In this document: piece by piece, positions 23,328 through 35,170 of the stretch | Numbering within the stretch: position 1 is the first letter of the stretch | Layout: each line of letters opens with the position of its first letter | From: Crossaster papposus | Lineage: Eukaryota; Echinodermata; Asteroidea; Velatida; Solasteridae | NCBI GenBank assembly: GCA_037893245.1 | Contig: JBAIAA010000096.1 | Span: forward strand, 1-64,000 | DNA length: 64,000 bases | Reading direction: 5' to 3' | Made by a program: the position numbers and the translations under genes | Notes under the pieces: generated by a model | The model's database searches: none | What the model was told of the DNA's origin: nothing | The model's input: the letters and a program-made list of their open reading frames with translations, nothing else

Positions 23328-24291
23328 TCAACAAATTGGAAATAAGTGTGTTTTAAGTAGGCGCTTGAAGATCGCAATGGACGCCGCTTCCCTGATAATA
23401 ACCGGCAGTTGATTCCAAAGATTCGGAGCAGCAACAGAGAATGAGCTATCCCCGGCTTTCTTGTTGGAGCGAGGAACAACCAGTCGGGTGACATCAGAAG
23501 AAGAGCGGAGTCTCATGTGATCTCCAGGTCTCTCTTTGTTATAAAAAGCAAGATTATCGGTAATGCAGCTTGGGGATTGACCATTGATAGATTTATATAC
23601 ATACAAAAGGATTTTGAACACGATTCTTTCTTTGACAGGGAGCCAGTGAAGCGATCGCAGTAAGTGACCAGATGAACTTTCTCTTCCGCATGAAAACACA
23701 AGACGCGCAGCTTTATTTTGAAGACGCTGTACACGTCTTATGTCGACTTCCCTGGCACCATGTAGCAAAGAGTTGGCATAGTCAATACGAGAAAGAATCA
23801 AAGATCTAACAGCATTTTGGCAAGCCTCCTGATTGAGAAACCGGCGAATCCGCCATAAATTACGAATATGAAAATTTACACTTCTACAAATTGTATTGAT
23901 GTGACTGGTCATGGATAATGCAGAATCAAGTATAACAGTGTTAGAGTGTTAGAGGGCTTAATACATGTGTCTCCAAGTTTTAACTCAATATGTGGTAATT
24001 TGTTGATGACTGTCGGTGTAGCAAAAACAAAGAATTCAGTTTTGTCTTGATTTAGCTGTAACATGTTATGGACCATCCAAGTATTGATCTTAGAAATACA
24101 AGTGGAAAGATTAGTGAGCGTACGATCAGAATCACCAGCCACTTTGGGTCAAATTCTGCATAGAGCTGGGTATCGTCAGCATAAACATGAACATTTAGAT
24201 TGTGTTCTCTGATGATATCACCAACTGGATGAGTGTACATGGTGAAACACTCTGGGCCTATTACTGACCCCTGGGGTACCGAAAATCTCAA
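23328..24291 (-). pseudogene. LINE reverse transcriptase C-terminal part, frameshifted
   Basis: Three successive frames continue the RT. 24291-24130 has FSVPQGSVIGPECFTMY and the catalytic YADDTQLYAEF box. 24142-23930 has INTWMVHNMLQLNQDKTEF. 23912-23328 has the thumb and C-terminal region (LILSRIDYANSLLHG, RLQNKAARLVF, SLHWLPVKERIVFKI, ending FKRLLKTHLFPIC and a stop). At least three frame breaks (near 24290, 24135 and 23925) make it inactive. Confidence 0.85.
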
Positions 24292-25028
24292 AACATGCTC
24301 GAAGGATTGAACAGTCTTGATGGATACTCTATAGTACGGCGTCCATTGAGATAAGACATGAACCAGGACTTAGTGGCACCTGTAATACCAAAACAAGTCT
24401 CAAGTCTGTCAAGAAGTATTCCATGATCAATGGTATCAAATGCTGCTGACATGTCAAGTAAAACCAAGAGAACAACTTTGTTTTTATCTAGGGATTGCAA
24501 GATGTCATTTTTCACCTTAAGCAAGGCAGTCTCAGTACTGTGGTGGGTTTTATATGCTGACTGGAACTTTTCACCGAGATTGTTGTTTTTTACATGATTT
24601 GTAACTTGACATGACGCAGCCTTTTCAATTACTTTTCCAATGAATTTGATATTTGAAACAGGTCGATAACTCTTAAAGGCATTTGGATCGAGGGTGGGTT
24701 TCTTAAGATCAGGGGTGATTATCGATTGTTTGAAGGTTTCAGGGAAAATACCAGATGAAAGGGAAGCGTTAACAATTCTTGTTATAACCGATAACACAGT
24801 AGGCAAGCATCGTTTGAAAAGCCAGGATGGTAACGTGTCTAGTGAACACGACTTGTTAGACAGTTGCCTAATGAGTTTTTCAACGTCAGATTTGGTGAGA
24901 ATCTTGAAATTAGGCAAATTTATGCTAGGATCTAATTGAAACTGACATGGTATAGTATCTGAGCGGAAAGAAGCTTCAGATGTAACCTTGGATCGGATTT
25001 GCTTAACTTTGTCAACGAAAAAAGACAT
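24288..25028 (-). pseudogene. LINE reverse transcriptase, N-terminal part
   Basis: The frame carries classic non-LTR RT blocks: FKSYRPVSNIKFIGKVIEK, KTHHSTETALLKVKNDIL, and LLDMSAAFDTIDHGILLDRL (motif with the first catalytic Asp), typical of the L2/CR1 group as I recall it. It ends by frameshift near 24290, where the next frame takes over. The first Met is accidental: the copy is 5'-truncated. Confidence 0.85.
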
Positions 25029-25322
25029 AAAACTATCATTATGTATGAAATTCCGTTTAATGTTGTTGTAACAACTTGCATGGCTTTTAAGATAGGATGT
25101 AACTTTCTTCTAAATTCTCAGCATTCTCATTAACGGATTGGATTGGCAAATGGGAAAAAAAAAAAAGTGATGATACTGATAGTTTAAAGAGGATGTGCAG
25201 TTTTGGTAAGAGGGTGATTTTGCACTTCTTTCAAATTCAAATCATATCTAGAGCTCTGGCTGTCGATACCTATTATTAAATACATGAACACATTACTTTT
25301 CTTTTTTTCCAGACAAAACAAA

Positions 25323-26619
25323 ATGGCGACCGGCCCTGCAATAAGTTTAGCTCTAGAGACGATTAGCAGACAGCATCTGGAGTGCTGTATATGTCAAGAG
25401 AGATACGAACGGCCTAAGATACTAGAATGCCTGCACAGTTTCTGTGAGCAATGTCTGCTGAAATACCACAGCACGAAGCACCAGGGCTGTACGGAGATTC
25501 CTTGCCCCGTGTGTCGACAGGAGACGAAGCTTACAGAGGCGGGGGTGCAGGGTCTGAAAACCAACTTTCATCTAATCGGTTTGGTTGAGGAGATTGTACT
25601 TCAGGAGAAGGTAGTGAGCTTGGGTGATGCTGGTATTTTGTGTGGTATTTGTGAGGAAGCCAATGAGGCAACACATCGATGTCTGGACTGCGACCAGAAT
25701 GTGTGCTCAGCCTGTAGCAAAATGCATCTTCGAGTTGCAGCAATGTCAAACCACAAGGTGACTCCACTGAAGGACATTCGTGAGGGAAAGGTTACACTGA
25801 CAAAGAAACATCAGAAACAACATCCAAAATGCCCGATCCATACGGGCGAAGCAGCGAGGTTCTTTTGTACAAAGTGTGAAATACTCATCTGTCGAGACTG
25901 TACGGTCGTAAACCACTGCAAACCAGAACACTTGTTCATTGAGGGAGACGAGGCAGCATCCAATTACAAGCAATCGTTGGCTGAACTGTTTCATCCACTT
26001 GAAAACTCAATAAAGAAAATCCAAGAATCACAAGAAAAAGTCTTGCGACTAAAAGAAGATTTGAGTCTCACAATCAGGAGGGTCACAACAGAAGTGCAAG
26101 ACAGAGCAGCTAAGATACGAGCAGAGATCACGGCCCAAGAAAATCGCATCCTTGACGACATCAAAAACATTCAGTCGGATCGTGTGCAGAAACTGGAAGA
26201 ATGCGATAAAAACGCGAGCTTGGCTGTGAAGAGGTTTCAGTTTTCACTAGATACAGGTAGAGAGGTGACAAGGACTGCATCGGATAGTGACTTCCTGTCA
26301 CTCTATCCTACAATCATCAAAGACTTGAAACTGTTGGCCGGTCAGGCTATTCCTAGAGTTGATGACAGGCTGGCATTTCTAAAGTTCAAGCAGAGTGGGG
26401 GGATTGGTGACATTAATCTAGGTAAGGTGGTGATGGAAGGCAAGTGGGAGCTGTGTGGGGAGTTTGGTAGACAGGGAAGCGGTCCAGGACAGTTCAATGT
26501 GGCTTACGGCATTGCTGCTCGTCAACCTGATGAGATTGCAGTGACTGACCTCAACAACAAACGAGTTGTGATCTGCAGCATCGATGGCAACCAGAAAAGC
26601 ACAATCCCGATGCAAGGAC
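25323..26619 (+). CDS. TRIM-NHL protein, copy B, first coding exon
   Basis: This encodes residues 1-432 of the second TRIM paralogue. It has the RING (CCICQERYERPKILEC through CPVCRQ), two B-boxes, the coiled coil and the first NHL repeat, co-linear with copy A and the same length. An in-frame Met at 25284 is rejected because it lies upstream of the splice acceptor TTTTTTTCCAG (AG at 25311-25312); translation should start at 25323 as in A and C. A donor GTAAGT begins at 26620, phase 1. Copy B differs from A and C most in the late coiled coil (VQKLEECDKNASLAVKRF), where A and C are identical. Probable cytoplasmic E3 ligase; substrate unknown. Confidence 0.93.
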
Positions 26620-27554
26620 GTAAGTTAAAATAACATGCTATCTGCAAAAATATGCACTTGAACAATTTTTATTCGCTCTTCACTAATATTCTCTGTATTT
26701 AAATTTTTAACTAATAAGGTAAAACAAAAGTAAATAAAACTCTATTGAAACTGTAAAATTTAAAACAAAATAATGATCTACTGTATTCAATAAGTTGGTA
26801 TTCATGACATGGGAATGCTTTTCAACCTCGATGTATATTCCATAAAAAAAAAAACATTTCAAAAGTGGACAAACCAAAAATAAAAATGTCACCTCAGTAA
26901 TTTGATTTGCTTTATTCCTGAAGCCCTTTGCAAAAGATGGAAATTCCAAGCAAAATACATCTGACAGTTACAGGGAAAAAAACACACATAAATACTGTGA
27001 ATTTGATAAAGGAAAACATCGGTAAACATCGATATTCACAGATTTACAAACTTTTTTGCTAACAGTTGACATGTTTTGCAGCTAAATACTGGTATCCAAT
27101 TCCTAAACATCGATGTTCAATTACTAAAACTCCATCCTTAATGCTAAACAGGCATGTTTAGCATGTAAACACTTTTACAAACTGATATGAAAAAGTGTTT
27201 AAAAAAGTGTTTACACGCTAAACACAGTTTTGCAGTGTATGTTTATCACTCTTACTCTTAGGCATTTAAAAAAATTCTATATAGCACATTATTTACACAG
27301 AAAGATAAATCACGGCGAAGCATGTTATGCCCCACAATCTGCGGCATAAATAAACACCAAACTTAACAAGATCATGCAAGGTGAATTATAAGACGTGGTA
27401 ATTTCTCAAGCATGTACACCAAATCTTAACAATGTATTTTTGACAGACATTATTCTACTGCAGTTTTCACTCTTTAAAGAATGTCTGTGTTAAAAGGATT
27501 GTGCAATAACTGCAGAATGGTTGTTTGTTTGTTTTGACATCATGACTCCTACAG
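26620..27554 (+). other. TRIM B intron
   Basis: Runs from the GTAAGT donor at 26620 to CCTACAG at 27548-27554. Contains the decayed TAAACA-rich inverted element (about 27010-27239) shared by all three copies. Confidence 0.75.
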
Positions 27555-28174
27555 GTCCACTCCGCATCGCATCTACACGCACCAACAATCGTTTGGTGGT
27601 CGTCGAGGAAGGCGCATCCAGTGTGAAGGTGTTCAACAGCGACAACGCGCTGGCCTTTGAGTTCCCAACGGTGCCACCGAGTGAGGTCAGTAAGACTGCA
27701 GTTAACCTCCAGAGTGTAGCTGTCAAGAATGATGGTACCATCGTAGTAGGTGATGTCAAGAGGCTGGTGTTGACTGAACACAGCCCCACTGATGGTGAGC
27801 TCCTACGTACCATACCAGTCAAGGTTAAACCTTACTATCTGGCTGTAGACAGCAATGATAGAATTGTCATCAGTTCATGTTCACAGACAGTAAATGTTGC
27901 TGATGGCAATGGTACTACACTGCGCACCATCAAACCCACCATCAATGGTCAACCAGTACAGTACTGCAACGGTGTTTGCACTGATAGCTCAGGTATCTAT
28001 GTTGCAATGTATAATGGTAATAACATGGGTCATATCCACCACTATGACCCTCAAGGTCGCTTTCTCGAGTGCATTGCACAGGGTCTGTACTATCCCTGCG
28101 GAATCACATTCACATCAGATGGGCAGCTGGCAGTGGCTGACTACAAATCAGTCAAGATGTATCACCAGGTGTGA
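27555..28174 (+). CDS. TRIM-NHL protein, copy B, last exon (NHL propeller)
   Basis: An uninterrupted 620-nt exon, joined in phase 1 to the first exon (total 638 aa). It encodes the NHL beta-propeller from PLRIASTRTNNRLVVVEEG to the C-terminal SVKMYHQV, with a stop at 28172-28174. The propeller is the likely ligand- or RNA-binding module by family knowledge. This copy provides the uninterrupted reference for the transposon insertion in copy A: here GAGGTCAGTAAGACTGCAG is continuous. The Met at 27521 lies in the intron and is not the start. Confidence 0.92.
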
Positions 28175-28840
28175 CGTGACATTGTAACCAGTCATGTCAG
28201 TTTCTAATCACCAATGACATGATGCCAATAGTTCAGTTTACTGTTGTATATCGTTCTACATTTGTACATTGTTTGGTCATTGTTAACTGAAACCGGAAAC
28301 CAAGGGAATTCCTTACCAACGCGCGCGCGCAGTTTGACGTCACATATTTGTAAAACAATCTATCACACACTTAATATAAAGCCCAATCATCGATATTTAT
28401 CGCATCGTAATTATTTAAATCGAACAAAATAGTGTTCTTTGAAACTCTTAACTTATGTTAAGAGCCACACATTGTTCTTTTTTTCGATTTTTCTCTAATT
28501 ATTTTGCTTTAAAACGCTGTACTTGACCATTTTGACATGCTTCTGTAAGCAAAACATTATTAATTATATAAATTACATAAATGGTGCAAGGGGCAGCCAT
28601 CTTAACAAATGTATTTTCACGAAGAGACAAACGTTACTGCCCCTTGATCCTGTACACAATGTAATGCATTGAATAGCGTAAAGGTAGGTCATTTAAAAAA
28701 TATAGTATACTGTTTAATATAATATATCTAATATACAGTTTTGTTGACGGGAAAATAACACAACATCGCACGCTATCACTCAATTCATTGATAAAGTAAC
28801 TACTAATATTAGGTAGCAATGAAGGTAGCAATGAATTGTA

Positions 28841-29089
28841 ACAGTATACTTGGAAAGTGCCTCAACTTGTAACGTTTCTTATCACCGAAAGCATTGGTAG
28901 ACTCATTGGTATTGAGTCCAATCTATAGTAGGCCTGGAATTTCACAGCGCTGAAATCTTTCCTGGGAATTTCAGGATTTGTTGGAGAGACAGAAAATCAG
29001 GTGGTGTTTTCATCGCCGTAGCCGACTCAATCCCATGTTTCGAACTAATTGGCAATTGGTGATGCTGAACTAATAATGTTGTCAGCTAT
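28841..29089. other. Non-coding, module B end to MITE
   Basis: Sequence diverges from the other modules; no gene recognised. Confidence 0.4.
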
Positions 29090-29270
29090 CAGGGGCGGAT
29101 CCAGGAATTTCGGTTAGAGGGGGCGCCAAAAATTGTCAACATAATATATTGGGAGAAGATATGGGAGCGCAGGAGGCGCGAAACCCCAACGCCGAGATCT
29201 TCTCAATCTTCTCGAGATTTTTTTAGGGGGGGCGCGCGCCGGGTGCGCCCCCCCCCTGGATCCGCGCATG
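29090..29270. mobile_element. hAT-like MITE with CAGGGGCGGATCCAGG end
   Basis: The left end CAGGGGCGGATCCAGG and the right CCTGGATCCGCG are inverted. GCTATCA occurs on both sides (29085-29091, 29271-29277), overlapping the ends. G-rich and C-rich runs lie just inside the termini. Non-coding. Confidence 0.65.
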
Positions 29271-29359
29271 GCTATCACTTCAAAAATAAGACATTCTTGT
29301 AGGTTCCTATTATAGGAGCCCCCTCTTGTAGGAGCCCCTCCAAAGTAGCTAACAAAATT

Positions 29360-29700
29360 GACGACTTGGATGTAAGTTTGACAGAAATCCACATCTCCAG
29401 TAAATCTCCATTCTTATAGGTGGTGATTTCAATATAACAGGCGTTCCCTGGTGGTAGCTGGACGATTGCAAGCCGGCTTTCTTACCAGATAGTACTCCAA
29501 AAGTACTCTGAGAAGATAACCAATAAAATGTATACATTTTTATTACACAAATGGTTGTTTACCACCACATACTAATGATACCGAGAATATTCTTGATCTT
29601 GTATTCCCCTTCTCTAATAAACTCCATCAAGCGTCACTCGGGACTGAGTGACCATGATCGATGCTGTCCTAGCCAGATTTAAAGGTTGTGCGGGAATGGC
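29360..29700 (+). pseudogene. LINE endonuclease (APE-type) relic
   Basis: Broken + strand frames read LIGGDFNITGVPWW, then after stops NDTENILDLVFPF and GLSDHDRCCP. These match the GGDFN, N-LDLVF and SDH motifs of LINE apurinic-like endonucleases, in the right order. Multiple stops and frame changes; no RT follows. Confidence 0.65.
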
Positions 29701-30038
29701 TCGTAAATTATTTGACAGAATTCCAGGTAACTATCCAGTACTATAGAAGAACAATAGACTTTCTTCAAGGAGTCTCTGCTGAATATTGTCAAAACGATGT
29801 TCCCCATCTGATGGGCGGCGAATATTTGTTGTGGGGGGAAGGCTATGACAGTGTCCCCCCAATAGTTTGCCATGGGTCATTGACTTTTACATGAACCAGT
29901 TTGCACTATAAACACACCCATATCAGCACAAGTTTTCAAAATTGTCCCATAAAAAACAAAAGACCAAATCAAATTTCCTATTACATAACAGTTGAACTGA
30001 TTGTGCGTTCTTCCGAAAGAGTATTGGTCAGGGATGGG

Positions 30039-30259
30039 CAGGCCCGTACGCAGGATTTTTTAGGGGGGGGGGGGGTGTGGGGGGGGGGGGGGTGCGATTT
30101 TGTACCGATGGGACCAAAAATGCATTGGGAAACTATATAACGTCGGTTTTGCGCCCTTTCATGTACATGATTTTTAGTTGACATTATCGCCTAAGCCAAG
30201 TCCATGTTTGTGTGCCAGTACCCTCCCCCCCCCCCCCCCCCCCCCTGCGTACGGGCCTG
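30039..30259. mobile_element. MITE with CAGGCCCGTACGCAGG inverted ends
   Basis: Perfect 16-bp terminal inverted repeats (30039-30054, 30244-30259) are flanked by ATGGG on both sides (30034-30038, 30260-30264). Long G runs (about 30062-30092) and C runs (about 30223-30245) sit just inside the ends, so the two ends are complementary homopolymer arms. Non-coding. Confidence 0.8.
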
Positions 30260-30950
30260 ATGGGTGTGTAGTCTCCATTATTTGTTGTTGGTATTTATGT
30301 ATTGGTGGACGACTGGTCTGGTAATTAAGCTATCCTGGGCCAGGGTATAATGTACACGCAACTTACCCTCTATAAAGTTTTAAGAGCAACTCGGATGAAC
30401 CCCCACCGGCACTAAGAACATAATAGCAGCGGTATAATACCTGATTAGTATTTTGTACGTGGTTGATAACAATAAAACAAATTAAACAAATACAATAAGG
30501 GTGACGTCATTGCACAACTACCCATCAAGTTGTTATTAGTCGTGCGCTTTTTTATCCCCCCCCCCCCCCCCCCCCCCCCCCTCAACGTTGACGAGAAATC
30601 ACCGCCGCTGTTCCCCACAAAACTGTTAAATCAAATCGTGATGAACTAAACTGAAAAGAATGTGTCGAAGGAAAGAACAATATTATACCTGTGCAAAATC
30701 AACTGGCAAATATACTGATTGGTTGAACAACTCTATGGAAACAAACCGACATGATGTATAAGAAAAGCACGTAGAAATGTTGTCAACAACATTTTCTCGT
30801 CAGATGATACGAGGAAGTTTTGAATTACATCCGATCTAAGAAGAAATTGAGAGATATATTTAAACAACTTGAACAAATGTTTTTCATCTGTCTTTCTTCT
30901 ATCACAAGCAGAAATCGGCGATGTGTGATGTCCCTTCAGGGCCATCATAG
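30260..30950. other. Non-coding with a 25-nt C run
   Basis: No gene seen. A pure C run lies at about 30557-30581. Confidence 0.4.
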
Positions 30951-31155
30951 TATTGAAAGTTGAAGTATGATGTTTGAAAGTTGAACCACGATGTTTTGAA
31001 CTAAAGTTGAAGTGCGACTTTTGGGAAAAGTTAAACCACGACGTTTTGAAAGTTAAACCACGACGTTTGAAAAGTTGAACTAAGACGTTTGCAAAAGTTG
31101 AACCATGTGACGACATTTGCAAATGTTGAACCATGTGACGAGGTTTTGAAAGTTA
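30951..31155. repeat. Degenerate tandem repeat, 21-28 bp unit
   Basis: About eight copies of a unit like GTTGAACCACGACGTTTTGA, drifting in length between 21 and 28 bp. The 133-codon minus-strand frame across it (STFK/STFN repeats) is a by-product. Confidence 0.75.
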
Positions 31156-32568
31156 AAGACGCTTGGAATTGCCTGACCGTTTTAGAACGCCATTGGCCCT
31201 ACTTTATCGCTGTAAATTAGGTAAACTCCGGAAAGTTTTGAACGGCACTATTACTATAAAAATGTGTACGCGTACGTCTAAACGGTCGACAGACGTCAAC
31301 AGCTCGCATTAATTAATATGGGGACAACTTCTCTTTGTAATAGATCACTACATCCATTCAATGCTATTCATTCCTAACATCATTTTAAGTTGTAATTTCT
31401 TTACAATATTTATTTATATATTGTATTTGTTTGTATGTTACTGTAGCGGACCACACCCACGTCAATTGAGGGGGAAAGAAGGAGAAACGGTCCTCTAATT
31501 AAAGCGGACGAGCATTTAACAAAATATGCAATAAAACAGAGACTATTGCTATGTACAAGGACGACTATCTCCTGAATATAACTTTAATAGACAACACTTA
31601 TTACATTAAATGCACAGTATTATCTAAGCCCGTAGTACAATAAAATGACACAGCAATACAACATGACATGCAAATGCCAACACATGGGCATGGCTAGCTG
31701 TACCATAATGTACATACGCACGGTACAATCTGACAATACAATATTCAATAATGAAATACGTACACGGTCGCGAAAAGTCACAATTATCACTAAAAATATG
31801 AAACAAAACGTTACTCACTGGGAGTTGCTACGAAGGTTACCCCCCCCCCCCCCCCCCCCCCACATGGTTTACATTAGGAGCATGACCGAAGCCATGCTCC
31901 CTAGAAAATCGAGAGAATTTCAAAGACAATTTATGTTGGTCTTCTCTGTTCGAAGCCCACAGAAGAAAACTTGCTACAACTTGCCTTTGCGCGGGAAGCA
32001 CAAAGGTCACCTTATCCGTTATATGAAAACATGCAAATCACTTTTAGGCATGCACAAACAGAGGGCGCACTTGGTCTCCCTACAATACCATTCGAGTAAG
32101 GATTGACAGGCTTTCGAGTCACAGTGTTTTATTATACTTTTGTCAATCCTGGCCACTCAGCTAGAATTGGGTTGTTTTGTTTAGTTGAATCTGTTTATTT
32201 TATGGGTTGCTTGTTGTATGTTTGCAATTTGGCCGAATAAATAATATTAATAATAGCAACAATATGCGTCCTTACAAGTCGATAAACGGGGTAATCGACC
32301 GAGTGTGTATGATATATACACATGTAGTCGACTGAGCTTGATATAAAAACAATCCTGTCCCAATATGCGCTTTTGTACAGGGCTTATTTAATAAAAGACA
32401 CTTAATGCCATTGTCCCTTGCCTCCAGCCATTTATCGAACTTTGTTTGTATTTAGGCCTAAACTTCTTGCATTTAGAATGTTAGAATTTTCAAACCCAAA
32501 CAAATTTGAGGGACACTTTGTCCATGGAATTTCCCAGTTGGGCTACAATGTTAATTGGAAAGAGCATA
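31156..32568. other. Non-coding interval
   Basis: No supportable gene. Contains a C run at 31841-31861. Short frames here match nothing recognised. Confidence 0.4.
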
Positions 32569-32897
32569 TGTGACCCGCTCTACATAAATGAGTCTGATGT
32601 AGCAAAAAAAATTCGGAGTTATTTATAGGGCTTGAAAGAGCATCTGATAAGCTTCAATTTGATGTATGTCGGAGCGCTATAGAGTACTGCATTAATTTTT
32701 TATGATTTTTTGAAATAATATATTTTTCAAGTGTGAAACAGCCACTTTTAAGAGAAAATTAACGTATCCCAACGATCAAAATAACTGAACTTGAAACAAA
32801 ACAGTCAACAAAATCCTGTATTAAAACACTTTAAGATTCAAAATTAAGTTTTATTTCGTTTTTTTCTGAAAATATGGATACAAACGAAGCAGAATAC

Positions 32898-32938
<41 letters not shown>

Positions 32939-33009
32939 AAAAAATCAATCGCCCTGTACGTGTCAACGGTAATTGCGACATCCGACTCATTTATGTAGAG
33001 CGGGTCACA
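32569..33009. mobile_element. 441-bp MITE with TA target (Tc1/mariner-like ends)
   Basis: Terminal inverted repeats of about 28 bp start TGTGACCCGCTCTACATAAA (32569-) and are mirrored at the right end (to 33009), with TA on each side (32567-32568, 33010-33011). It holds about 35 consecutive A residues around 32905-32935 and no gene. Superfamily assignment rests only on the TA target. Confidence 0.75.
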
Positions 33010-33205
33010 TATATACAAGTAGGATATCCATCCACACTTTAAAAACTGGGCGTTTTGGAGTTATTCTTGTGTATAACAAATTTCGAATTCAGTCGTTTTT
33101 AGCAAAAACGACTGGCGGGATTCGATATTTGATTGTGCACGTATAGCGTATTCTTTTTACGCAGTGTGTGCGCCCGCCGCTAACGGACACGATTATAGAC
33201 CTTAA

Positions 33206-33520
33206 AGGTATACACTGTTGAATTATGTCGTGCTGGCGATAGATGCAAAAAGGACCCGTTTTCAATGAATTTGTATGCTGTTTCCTCATAGAGATGTTAC
33301 ATGAAAACTCGCCCAGTAGCAATAGTTCCCTAAAGGATTTGATACAGTTTCCTCTGGAAGATGTTTTTAAAAATAAATAAAAAAATAGGCAAATATACAC
33401 ATAGGTAGAGAAATAAATAGATAGACTGTATACAATGTTTGTGGCGTCTCCTTTTGTTGTTGAATTTCTGAATGTACTTCTCTGGTTCCGAAGTTGCATG
33501 ATTTGAAGGTAGTGTGAGGA
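33206..33520. repeat. Interspersed repeat family 2, copy 2
   Basis: Matches 10686-10990 throughout, including GGACCCGTTTTCAATGA and GCATGATTTGAAGGTAGT. A 191-codon minus-strand frame crosses it and is not credible. Confidence 0.6.
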
Positions 33521-34688
33521 GGTGTTCTTAGCTCTTGTTGTGTAAGTTGTGTTGTATCTCTCCGCTGAACGGTGCATGGCGCCCTTTATTTTGACATGTG
33601 CATGTACAAGTTTGATGATCCTAGGCTTCTTACCTACGAACTCTTTCACAGGTGAGAACGTCATTTTGTTACTGAATATTACAACCTAGATTTTCTGGAT
33701 GACAAATTAATGATACTTGTCTATTGTTATTTCCAGTTTATTCGCTTAGGTTTATAGCTCATGCCTATTGTACATTTTTGGTGAAACTTGGTACCAAAAA
33801 CTTTTATTTTAGAGTTTGGAAACTTGTGATCTAGTGAAGTGTCAAAGGTTTAGCGGTGACAGTTGCCGTGCGGTGCGTTTTTGCCATAGCACATCGTTGT
33901 ACAAGATGTACGTGCTGTATGAGGTGATTTGTAGAAGCAGTTATCATAATTATAATCATGTAATTATATTGTGTATTACATTGCTGGTTGTGGCGGGTTG
34001 CATGGTTGTCGCTAGTGCGCTGGACTTTGGACTGGAGGAATGGGCGTGTACTTTCTGTGTATGAATTCGTGCACATGGGCCTAGCGATGTGTGTATAGTT
34101 TGTCCTATATCCCTTCTGCCAAGCGTTTCTGTGGCATCTTTGCAGCCTAAACAATCTGGGTTATGTAATGATGGTGAAATTAATAGATCTAGATGATTGA
34201 TGGTGACATTTATTGAAAGGAATGCCTTTTGGAAAAAGGGGACATGTTGAGACAAATTAAGGTACAATGTACAATAATTTGGATACAGTAATACTAGTCA
34301 CTCTTATTTGTAATAATGTGCATTTGAAGTATAAATCATGCATTCACTTTTAGTATGTTGATTGATATTCTTTCAGATGTCAGTCATATTTGTACATGTA
34401 TAACAATTTGTCTACTTAATTATCTTGTTTGACTGCCTGCACAATCTGTCACAGTTTGTGCAGGTATCCCGCAGGCAGTTGGCGGCAATAGACCCAGCCC
34501 TGGCTGGCGAAAGACCCTAGAATAACCTGAGTTTTGTTTACCCTCTCACCGGGATCGGAGTAATCCCGGGTCCCCCGGTCCCCCACGACCCAGCAAAATC
34601 ATGAAGGAGATTGAAGATCTTACAAGATAGAAATATGTTACAAGCAGTGAATATCGCCGATCGATCAACATGATTTTTTTCTGTGGTC
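33521..34688. other. Non-coding interval
   Basis: No gene recognised. A small hairpin (CTGCACAA / TTGTGCAG) lies near 34437-34464. Confidence 0.35.
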
Positions 34689-35170
34689 GGTTTTCAGAGA
34701 AGCTTCTTCAGTTGAAACGGCATGAATTTATAGCCGACCAGCAGGTAAAGTTTGTGAATCACCTGAAGTCAGAGTTGCAGCGTGTTGAAATCATTGTTCT
34801 TGGGGATTTCTCAAAAAAATGATGCATAATTGTTCAAGATTCATCACAGGGGTTTCACTGGAATGACCAAGCAACACTGCATCCATTTGTGATCTACATA
34901 AAAAAGGTAGCCAGCTCTCCATCTCAACTTTGTTGTAATCTCTAACAGCCTCACTCATGACACTGTCGCAGTTTACTGTTTCCAACGAAGGCTACACAAC
35001 TACCTTACACAGACAATGCAGATACACAAAGTATTCTACTTCACAAATGGATCTTCTGCACAATAAAAGAACAGAACATTTTGTGTAAACTTGACCTGTC
35101 ACAAGGATGATTTTTCATCGGATGTTGAGTGGCATTTCTTTGCCACCGTGTAATGGATTAAGTGACTGTT
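34689..35170 (+). pseudogene. Relic of a transposon-like uncharacterised invertebrate protein
   Basis: The + strand reads FVNHLKSELQRVEIIVLGDF, an in-frame stop near 34819-34821, then IIVQDSSQGFHWNDQATLHP. After a frameshift near 34915 it reads VVISNSLTHDTVAVYCFQRR, then KVFYFTNGSSAQ, a TAA near 35064, then CHKDDFSSDVEWHFFAT. This order of blocks (GDF..., HWN..ATLHP, ISD/N..HDT, FSDG..QYKN, EWHFFAT) is one I recall from a widespread family of uncharacterised, transposase-like proteins in invertebrates; I cannot name the superfamily. At least two stops and one frameshift: inactive. Confidence 0.6.

Larger units (their letters stand above)
23205..25037 (-). mobile_element. 5'-truncated L2/CR1-type LINE with (AAT)n tail
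   Basis: The minus-strand element lies between sequence that is continuous in module A (CTGAATATTATGTATGGAAT near 2690). Its 3' end carries an (AAT)n tract (23209-23232 on +), and its 5' end near 25037 has ATTATGTATG, suggesting an ATT(A) target duplication. The coding content is the C-terminal half of a reverse-transcriptase polyprotein; the endonuclease is absent. It lies about 290 bp upstream of the TRIM B coding exon, probably in the intron or promoter region. Confidence 0.85.
22130..28840 (+). other. Segmental duplication module B (TRIM-NHL copy B plus flanks)
   Basis: It starts with the same inverted-arm repeat as module A (22172-22282 versus 390-502), followed by matching upstream sequence (22565-22720 versus 660-820; 22900-23205 versus 2370-2690), the two TRIM exons and the 3' flank. 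It is interrupted by a LINE (about 23205-25037). Similarity to A and C ends near 28840. A duplicated GGGTACGAAACGACT motif sits at about 22469-22500. Confidence 0.75.

Noticed and set aside
25284..25322. Upstream in-frame Met extending TRIM B
   Set aside because: It lies before a strong splice acceptor, and A and C lack an equivalent extension.
31645..32106. 153-codon frame as a gene
   Set aside because: It includes a translated C homopolymer and shows no domain or splice evidence.
33089..33664. 191-codon minus-strand frame as a gene
   Set aside because: It crosses interspersed repeat family 2, has no recognisable domain, and its other copy (10686-10990) is not open.
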